A DNA stretch of 11,700 nt from contig DHJA01000080.1 in assembly GCA_002404095.1 (NCBI GenBank), forward strand, positions 563 through 12,262, written 5' to 3'. The DNA is from Planctomycetaceae bacterium UBA4732. GTDB taxonomy: Bacteria > Planctomycetota > Planctomycetia > Gemmatales > Gemmataceae. Of this stretch, positions 6,151 to 11,700 are shown piece by piece (positions within the stretch are counted from its first letter, which is position 1; every line of letters begins with the position of its first letter). Under the pieces are notes generated by a model, which was given only the letters and a program-made list of their open reading frames with translations, had not been told where the DNA came from and did no database searches. Both the position numbers and the translations under genes were made by a program.

Positions 6151-9100
6151 ATTACAGGTCTATTGCCCTTCGGATTGGGTTATTGCTGGCGTCGGGCCTG
6201 CTGGCCGTATGGAATTGCGCGGCTCGCGCTTCGGATGACGGCGCCGAGTTTTTCGAGAAGAAGATCCGTCCCATCTTGGTCGAGCAGTGCTACGAATGCC
6301 ACTCCGCTAAATCGAAGAAAGTGCGTGGCGGGCTGCGCCTTGATAGCCGCGCGGGTCTCTTGCAAGGCGGCGATCGGGGCACAGCCGTGGCGTCCGGCGA
6401 CCCCGACAAAAGTCTTATCATTGAGGCCGTCGGCTACAAGAATACTGAAATTCAAATGCCCAAAAAGGGCAAACTATCCGACACCGCTATTGCGGACCTG
6501 ACCGCCTGGGTCAAGATGGGCGCACCTTGGGGCAAGGACGCCGGCCCACTCGCCGCCGGGCCGGATAAACCCACTTTCGACCTTCAGAAGCGAAAGCGCG
6601 ATCATTGGGCGTGGCGACCGATTCGCCCCCAGGAACCGCCGGCTGTGAAGAATGCGGCCTGGGCGCGAAGTCCGGTGGACCGCTTCCTTCTCGCCAAGAT
6701 GGAGGAGAAAAGTCTCTCTCCGGCGCCGGCGGCCGACAAACGTACTCTGCTTCGTCGCGTCTATTTCGACCTAATTGGCCTGCCGCCGTCGCCGGAACAG
6801 GTTACGGCCTTCGTCAAGGATGAATCGGCCGACGCCTATGAAAAAGTGGTGGATCGGCTTTTGGCCTCGCCGCAATTCGGCGAGCGCTGGGCGCGGCATT
6901 GGCTCGATCTGGTGCGCTACGCCGAATCGCGCGGCCACGAATTCGACTACACCACACCGAACGCTTATCAATACCGCGATTACGTCATACGCGCTCTCAA
7001 CGCCGACGTACCCTACGATCAATTCGTGGCGGAGCATCTCGCCGGTGACTTGCTGGAGAAGCCGCGCCTGAACCCGGCGGAAGGCTTCAATGAGTCGATA
7101 ATCGGCACGGGATTCTGGTTTCTTGGCGAAGAGATTCATTCGCCGGTGGACGTCAGCCAGGACCAGGCCGACCGCTTCGACAACCGCATCGACGTAATGG
7201 GCAAGACGTTCCTGGGCCTTACCGTCGCGTGCGCTCGCTGCCACGACCACAAGTTCGACGCCATCTCCACAAAAGATTATTACTCTCTATTTGGGATATT
7301 AGAGAGCTGCAACTACCGGCTTGTTCGCTTCGACGCCCTTGAATTTGACCGCCAGGTGGCGCGAGACCTGGCGCGGGCGCGGGAGCGCGCCCGACCTCTC
7401 ATCCAGCGCGCGCTGGCCGACGCCGCCCGGCCCGCGGTCGAACAGATGTCCCATTATCTGTTGGCGGCGCGGGACGTGATCCATGCGGGATCTCCTAATA
7501 AGGAATCGTGCGAACGGATCGCGCGAGCGCACAAACTGGACGCCGCTTTGCTTGAACGCTGGACCGCCGCCGTACTCGACGCGGCACAGAATTGTTCCGA
7601 TCCGTTGTACGCATGGGCCAAAGTCTGTACCGACGATACGAAGCAGCCGCTGGCCGTAGCCATGAAAAAGGCCGAGACGGATGCGACTCCGAAGGGCGGC
7701 GAAGTGATCGTCGATTACGCACACAGCAGTCCTGGAGATTGGATGCCGGACGGCCCCGCCTTCGGCTGTGACCCGGCGCGCTCCGGCGACTTGCACCTCG
7801 ACGGCGATCCGGCCCATCCGGTAATTCGGTTCGTTACGGACGCCGCCGCAGAGTACGACCGGACATGGGACGGAATGAAACTGGCGGCCGGCGCGGAGAA
7901 TGATCCGGGCGCGCTTGCTCGCATGGTGCGGGCGGGAAGGACGATCCGTACTCCGACGTTTACCATCAACCCTGGCAAGGTGTTTTATCGCGTCAAGGGG
8001 GCCGGCCTGGTTTTCGCGGCGGTGGATTCGCACGTGATGATCGCCGGCCCCTTACACGCCGAACTTGTCGCCAATATTTTGGATAGCGTTAGTTATCATT
8101 GGGCCATGCTTGATCTGACTCCTTACACGGGACGCCGCGCGCACCTGGAATTCACCGCGGCCGATGGGAGCGATTTCGCCGTGGCGTCCGTCGTCCAGGC
8201 CGAAGCGGCGCCCGTGCCGGCGAATAAAGCTAATCACGCTCTGCTTACGTTGTTATCCGGCGAGGAAGCCGGAACGCCGGAGCGCCTGGCGGCCGGCTAT
8301 CAACGCTTATTCTTGGACGCGACAAAACGATTGAGCGCGGACCAGATCGTTGGGACGCCGGAAGCGTCGGACTACGCGCTCCTAGCGAACTGGCTCCTGC
8401 GACGATCGGAATTGTTTCCCGACGAGGCCGCAACCAAAACTCTTCAAGAAACAGCCGCCGCCGCCTTAGCGGAGCAGAAAAAACTAGCCTCACAAATCCG
8501 CCGCGACTCGCGCTTGGCGCTGGCCATGCAAGACGGCGACGGCGTCAATGAGTACGTCTTCAAGCGCGGCTCTTACAAGACGCCGGGCGACGAAGTTCCT
8601 CGGCGATTTCTGGAGGCGTTGGCCGGGCCGGAGCGCTTGCCGGTCGGGCGCGGCAGCGGCCGGTTAGAGTTGGCGCGGCAGATCACCGATCCGGCAATCG
8701 ATCCCTTCCTGCCGCGCGTGATGGTCAATCGCCTCTGGGGTCGCCTATTCGGCCGCGGCATTGTGGCGTCGGTGGACAACTTCGGCGTACTTGGCGAGGC
8801 GCCGACGCACCCAGAACTGCTGGACTATCTCGCCGATCGGTTCGTCAAGGAAGGCTGGTCGATCAAGAAGACCATCCGCGCTCTTGTCCTGACCCGCGCG
8901 TATCGCATGTCGTCGCAGCCCACGGAGGCGGATCAAGCCGATCCGCAAAATCTTCTATTGCATCGGATGCGCCTGCGCCGGCTGGAGGGCGAAGCGATCC
9001 GCGATTCCATGCTGTCGGTGTCCGGCCGGCTCGACTTGAAGATGTTTGGCCCGGCAGTACCCGTCCACCTGACGCCGTTCTTAACCGGCCGCGGCAGGCC

Positions 9101-9521
9101 GGCCGACGGGCCGCTCGACGGCGACGGCCGGCGCAGCCTATATACCGCCGTTCGCCGCAATTTCCTGTCGCCGATGATGCTGGCTTTCGACACGCCCAGC
9201 CCGTTCTCGACGGTCGGCCGGCGCACCGTCTCGAACGTCCCCGCCGAGGCGCTGATTCTGATGAACGACCCGTTCGTACATCAACAGGCCGCGCTGTGGG
9301 CAAAGCGCGTTATGGGTCAAGTTGGCGCCGATAAGGACCGGATAACGCGGATGTACGAAGACGCTTTTAGCCGACCGCCAACCGGCGACGAACTATCGGC
9401 GTGTCTTGACTTTTTAATATCCCAAGCGAAGGTGGCAGGAAAAAAGCCTGACGATCCGGCAGTGTGGGGAGATCTGGCGCACACGCTATTCAATGTCAAA
9501 GAGTTCATTTACATCCATTGA
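6147..9521 (+). CDS. Secreted PSCyt1-DUF1549-DUF1553 (PSD1) cytochrome-like protein
   Basis: This is a 1124-aa exported protein. A Sec-type signal peptide (NYRSIALRI, a hydrophobic core, then AARAS near 25-29) leads into a PSCyt1 haem domain: CYECH at 48-52 is the c-type haem motif and Met104 in IQMPKKGKL is the likely distal ligand. The DUF1549 (PSCyt2) region covers about 170-380 and ends with a second CxxCH, CARCHDHK at 362-369, a conserved family motif. Residues of about 519-690 form an inserted beta-rich domain, possibly a sugar-binding-like sandwich. DUF1553 (PSD1) occupies about 806-1120, ending in the usual LFNVKEFIYIH. These proteins are usually encoded next to DUF1501 genes; their enzymatic role is poorly defined, with polysaccharide use or redox roles suggested. 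GTG 6147 is preferred because it puts the signal peptide at the very N-terminus and gives a four-base overlap with the upstream gene. ATG 6132 (five more residues) is the alternative, and ATG 6066 would overlap too far. Confidence 0.9.
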   Translation: MNYRSIALRIGLLLASGLLAVWNCAARASDDGAEFFEKKIRPILVEQCYECHSAKSKKVRGGLRLDSRAGLLQGGDRGTAVASGDPDKSLIIEAVGYKNTEIQMPKKGKLSDTAIADLTAWVKMGAPWGKDAGPLAAGPDKPTFDLQKRKRDHWAWRPIRPQEPPAVKNAAWARSPVDRFLLAKMEEKSLSPAPAADKRTLLRRVYFDLIGLPPSPEQVTAFVKDESADAYEKVVDRLLASPQFGERWARHWLDLVRYAESRGHEFDYTTPNAYQYRDYVIRALNADVPYDQFVAEHLAGDLLEKPRLNPAEGFNESIIGTGFWFLGEEIHSPVDVSQDQADRFDNRIDVMGKTFLGLTVACARCHDHKFDAISTKDYYSLFGILESCNYRLVRFDALEFDRQVARDLARARERARPLIQRALADAARPAVEQMSHYLLAARDVIHAGSPNKESCERIARAHKLDAALLERWTAAVLDAAQNCSDPLYAWAKVCTDDTKQPLAVAMKKAETDATPKGGEVIVDYAHSSPGDWMPDGPAFGCDPARSGDLHLDGDPAHPVIRFVTDAAAEYDRTWDGMKLAAGAENDPGALARMVRAGRTIRTPTFTINPGKVFYRVKGAGLVFAAVDSHVMIAGPLHAELVANILDSVSYHWAMLDLTPYTGRRAHLEFTAADGSDFAVASVVQAEAAPVPANKANHALLTLLSGEEAGTPERLAAGYQRLFLDATKRLSADQIVGTPEASDYALLANWLLRRSELFPDEAATKTLQETAAAALAEQKKLASQIRRDSRLALAMQDGDGVNEYVFKRGSYKTPGDEVPRRFLEALAGPERLPVGRGSGRLELARQITDPAIDPFLPRVMVNRLWGRLFGRGIVASVDNFGVLGEAPTHPELLDYLADRFVKEGWSIKKTIRALVLTRAYRMSSQPTEADQADPQNLLLHRMRLRRLEGEAIRDSMLSVSGRLDLKMFGPAVPVHLTPFLTGRGRPADGPLDGDGRRSLYTAVRRNFLSPMMLAFDTPSPFSTVGRRTVSNVPAEALILMNDPFVHQQAALWAKRVMGQVGADKDRITRMYEDAFSRPPTGDELSACLDFLISQAKVAGKKPDDPAVWGDLAHTLFNVKEFIYIH

Positions 9522-9525
9522 GGAG
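9520..9525 (+). promoter_or_regulatory. Ribosome-binding site overlapping the PSD1 stop codon
   Basis: GAGGAG begins inside the TGA stop of the PSD1 gene and sits five bases before ATG 9531. It is one of the strongest Shine-Dalgarno matches in the window. Sharing bases with the stop codon suggests that ribosomes ending on the PSD1 gene restart directly on the propeller gene. Confidence 0.65.
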
Positions 9526-9530
9526 CGGTT

Positions 9531-10448
9531 ATGGCGGTGCAATTTCAGCGGGCCATAGGATGGGGCATTATCGCGTCGTTGGTCGGAACGGGCTTTATCC
9601 GCGCCCACGCCCCGAAGGAGCCGATCAAGCACTCGTTCCTGGCCACTGGCGTCGAGACGTACATCCTCGACGACGACGGTAAGGTTTTGTGGCGCTATCC
9701 GCAGGGCACGCGCGATGGCTGGGTGCTTCCCAACGGTGATGTGCTGCTGGCCGTGACGAAGAACAAAGAGTATCCTGGCGGTGCGGCCGTCGAAGTGGCG
9801 CGCGACGGCAAGGTGGTGTTCGCGTTCAAGGGAACGCAGTCGGAGGTCAACACCGTCCAGGCGGTGGCCGACAACATCCTTCTCACTGAAGCCGGCGATA
9901 AGCCGCGCTTGCTGGAAGTGAATCGTCAGGGAAAGATTGTCGTCGAAGTGCCGTTGCAGGCGCAGACGAAGGACCATCACTTGCAGACGCGTATGGCCCG
10001 CAAGCTGGCCAACGGCAATTACCTCGTGCCGCAGCTCATCGACAAAGTGGTCCGCGAGTATACGCCGGCGGGTAAGATCGTTTGGGAGGTGAAAACACCG
10101 AATTGGCCGTTCACGGCCATCCGCCTGGACAACGGCAACACGCTCATCGACTGCACACTCGGCAACCTCGTGATCGAAGTGGACAAGGACGGCAAAACGG
10201 TTTGGCAATTGAGCAACGACGACTTGCCGGAGAAATGGATCAACGACGCCTGCGGCGGCCAACGGCTGCCCAACGGCAACACCGTCGTCACCAGCCATCA
10301 CGCCAAGGATGGGGAGGTCAAGCTGATCGAAGTGACGCCGGAAAAGAAAGTGGTATGGAAGCATGTGGATAACAAGCCATTTGGCATCCATGAGTTCCAG
10401 ATTCTTGATACGAACGGCAAAGCGCTGGAAGGCCGGCCGTTGCGGTAG
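9531..10448 (+). CDS. Exported PQQ-like beta-propeller protein
   Basis: This is a 305-aa protein with an N-terminal signal peptide (residues 1-27, predicted cleavage after RAHA). Six similar strands built on the pattern D/G-K-v-v/l-W are visible at about 49-54, 92-97, 133-138, 180-185, 220-225 and 271-276. They are commonly followed by an L-x-NGN-t-L strand (for example RLDNGNTLI near 198-206 and RLPNGNTVV near 245-253). This regular repeat indicates a beta-propeller, probably six-bladed, of the PQQ-like or arylsulfotransferase-like class. No catalytic residues or PQQ ligands can be assigned, so a binding or scaffold role outside the cytoplasm is as likely as catalysis. It lies between the PSD1 gene (9-base gap) and the DUF1501 gene (20-base gap), a pair more often directly adjacent, which suggests that it works with them. 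Confidence 0.85.
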   Translation: MAVQFQRAIGWGIIASLVGTGFIRAHAPKEPIKHSFLATGVETYILDDDGKVLWRYPQGTRDGWVLPNGDVLLAVTKNKEYPGGAAVEVARDGKVVFAFKGTQSEVNTVQAVADNILLTEAGDKPRLLEVNRQGKIVVEVPLQAQTKDHHLQTRMARKLANGNYLVPQLIDKVVREYTPAGKIVWEVKTPNWPFTAIRLDNGNTLIDCTLGNLVIEVDKDGKTVWQLSNDDLPEKWINDACGGQRLPNGNTVVTSHHAKDGEVKLIEVTPEKKVVWKHVDNKPFGIHEFQILDTNGKALEGRPLR

Positions 10449-10455
10449 AGAGGCC

Positions 10456-10460
10456 AGGAG
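10456..10460 (+). promoter_or_regulatory. Ribosome-binding site of the DUF1501 gene
   Basis: AGGAG lies eight bases before ATG 10469 and eight bases after the propeller gene's stop. It supports this start, which also places the twin-arginine motif close to the N-terminus. Confidence 0.65.
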
Positions 10461-10468
10461 CGACTGCC

Positions 10469-11700
10469 ATGCACTGCGGACAATTCCTTAGACCGGCGAC
10501 CCGCCGCGAGATGCTGCTCCGCTGCGCTAACGGCTTCGGCGCCGTCGCACTCTCGGCCCTGTTCGCGGAAGACGGCCGCGCGGCGTCGTCGCCCGACTCG
10601 GCGCTCAACGGCGGACTGCACCACCCAGCTAAGGCGCATAATGTCATCTTCCTGTATATGGACGGCGGCCCGTCGCAGGTGGACACCTTCGACCCTAAGC
10701 CGCTGCTGGCGAAATACGACGGTAAAGATCCGCATTCGGTCTTAACGGTCGAGCCGACGCAGTTCAACAACGTCGGCAAGGTGATGGCGTCGCCGTGGAA
10801 ATTTACGCAGCGCGGCAAAAGCGGTCTCCCGGTCAGCGAGCTTTTCCCCAACGTGGCGGAGTGCATCGACGACCTCGCCGTCATCCGGTCGATGACCTCA
10901 ATGTTCCCGGAACACACAAGCGCGAACTATTTCCTCCATACCGGATCGGGATTTCAGGGAAGGCCGAGCATGGGGGCGTGGGCAAGCTATGGCCTCGGCA
11001 GCATGAATAAGAACCTGCCCGGCTTCATCGTGCTGAACGGGGGTCTAATCCCGCCGGGCGGCCTCGACAATTTCAACAGCGGCTTTCTACCCGCCGCGTT
11101 TCAGGGATCGATCTTCCGCGCCGGCGACCCGCCCGTCGCCAACATCGACCGCGCCGAGCGCAGCGACGGACTGCAACGCAACAAGCTCGATCTGATGAAA
11201 CGTCTGGACGAAGCCGCGGAGGTCCGTTTCGGCAAAACCGATGAGATTGAGTCGGCCGTCGCCAACTACGAAACCGCCTACCGGATGCAGACGGCCGTGC
11301 CGGAGCTTATGGACGTGAAGGGCGAGACGGACGCCACACGCAAACTCTACGGCCTTGATGCGAAGTTTCCGCAGACGCAGGTCTTCGGCCGGCAATGTCT
11401 AATCGCCCGGCGGCTGGTGGAGCGCGGCGCCCGTTTCATCGAATTGACGTGCCCGGCCATCGGCGGTCACGACCGTTGGGACCAACATAGCGGCCTTCGC
11501 AAAGGGCATGAGGACAACGCGCGGGCAGTCGATCAGCCGATCGCCGGGCTATTGAAGGACTTAAAAGAGCGTGGTTTGCTGAAAAGCACCTTAGTGATCT
11601 GGGCCGGCGAGTTCGGCCGGACGCCGTTCGCGCAAGGGGCGGACGGCCGCGACCATAACCCGTTCGGCTACACGGTCTGGATGGCCGGCGGCGGCGCCAA
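10469..11700 (+). CDS. DUF1501 family protein with Tat signal (3' end outside window)
   Basis: The reading frame is open from ATG 10469 to the window edge (410 codons plus two bases), so the C-terminus is missing. DUF1501 proteins are commonly 430-480 aa, suggesting that only the last few dozen residues are absent. The N-terminus carries a twin-arginine export motif (TRREMLL, 11-17) before an Ala-rich hydrophobic stretch, as usual in the family. Diagnostic segments are FLYMDGGPSQVDTFDPKP at 61-78, GGHDRWDQH at 332-340, GEFGRTPF at 380-387 and GRDHNPFG at 393-400. Asp64, His334, Asp395 and His396 are candidate metal ligands by analogy with the alkaline phosphatase/sulfatase superfamily, to which DUF1501 is related. 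The substrate is unknown. Family members usually pair with a PSD1 protein; here a propeller gene lies between them. Tat export implies folding, and perhaps metal loading, in the cytoplasm before transport. Confidence 0.92.
   Translation, partial: MHCGQFLRPATRREMLLRCANGFGAVALSALFAEDGRAASSPDSALNGGLHHPAKAHNVIFLYMDGGPSQVDTFDPKPLLAKYDGKDPHSVLTVEPTQFNNVGKVMASPWKFTQRGKSGLPVSELFPNVAECIDDLAVIRSMTSMFPEHTSANYFLHTGSGFQGRPSMGAWASYGLGSMNKNLPGFIVLNGGLIPPGGLDNFNSGFLPAAFQGSIFRAGDPPVANIDRAERSDGLQRNKLDLMKRLDEAAEVRFGKTDEIESAVANYETAYRMQTAVPELMDVKGETDATRKLYGLDAKFPQTQVFGRQCLIARRLVERGARFIELTCPAIGGHDRWDQHSGLRKGHEDNARAVDQPIAGLLKDLKERGLLKSTLVIWAGEFGRTPFAQGADGRDHNPFGYTVWMAGGGA

Noticed and set aside
6195..6235. Possible lipoprotein signal (Cys in VWNCAARAS) in the PSD1 protein
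   Set aside because: The residues before Cys24 (V-W-N) do not match a lipobox, whereas an ordinary signal peptidase I site AARAS follows.
7283..7306. Seven-base inverted repeat (CTCTCTA / TAGAGAG) with possible regulatory meaning
   Set aside because: It is short, imperfectly placed and lies within conserved PSD1 coding sequence just after the CARCHDHK motif, so it is best explained by chance within codons.
9486..10391. Long open frame (about 300 codons) on the - strand opposite the propeller gene
   Set aside because: It is fully antisense to a gene with a signal peptide, six clear repeats and a strong ribosome-binding site. The antisense product has His/Asp/Val/Leu-rich shadow composition and no recognisable domain. 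GC-rich coding DNA often leaves such frames open.

Overview
The window looks like a stretch of a planctomycete genome (phylum Planctomycetota). The case rests on gene families: a PSCyt1/DUF1549/DUF1553 ('PSD1') cytochrome-like protein and a DUF1501 protein are both strongly expanded in that phylum. They lie beside a DUF58 / BatA-like / large vWA membrane-protein set of the kind that normally accompanies a MoxR AAA+ ATPase. The DNA is GC-rich by eye, and a long palindrome between two genes resembles the dispersed 'GAGCGCAAGCGAGG' repeats I associate with planctomycete genomes. The order or genus cannot be told from this sequence.

Layout: bases 1-125 are a run of homopolymers unlike the rest and are probably a damaged contig end. 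After a short leader, six genes run on the + strand with no convincing gene on the - strand: (1) DUF58 vWA protein, 192-1085; (2) BatA-type vWA membrane protein, 1102-3378; a perfect 29-bp inverted repeat, 3387-3455; (3) a second large vWA membrane protein, 3472-6150; (4) a secreted PSCyt1-PSCyt2-PSD1 protein, 6147-9521; (5) an exported beta-propeller protein, 9531-10448; (6) a Tat-exported DUF1501 protein, from 10469 and cut by the window end. Gene spacings are 16, 93, -4, 9 and 20 bases, so this reads as one operon, with the palindrome as the only sizeable interruption. The usual moxR gene would lie upstream of base 1 and cannot be seen.

Working model (inference): genes 1-3 form a MoxR-type chaperone or assembly module, with one cytosolic and two membrane-anchored vWA proteins. 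Genes 4-6 form an extracytoplasmic module with a haem-binding partner, a propeller and a DUF1501 protein of phosphatase/sulfatase-like fold. The GTGA overlap between genes 3 and 4 ties the two modules together, and this linkage is the most interesting feature here. No mobile element, CRISPR array, tRNA or rRNA was seen, and no non-coding stretch longer than 300 bases exists.
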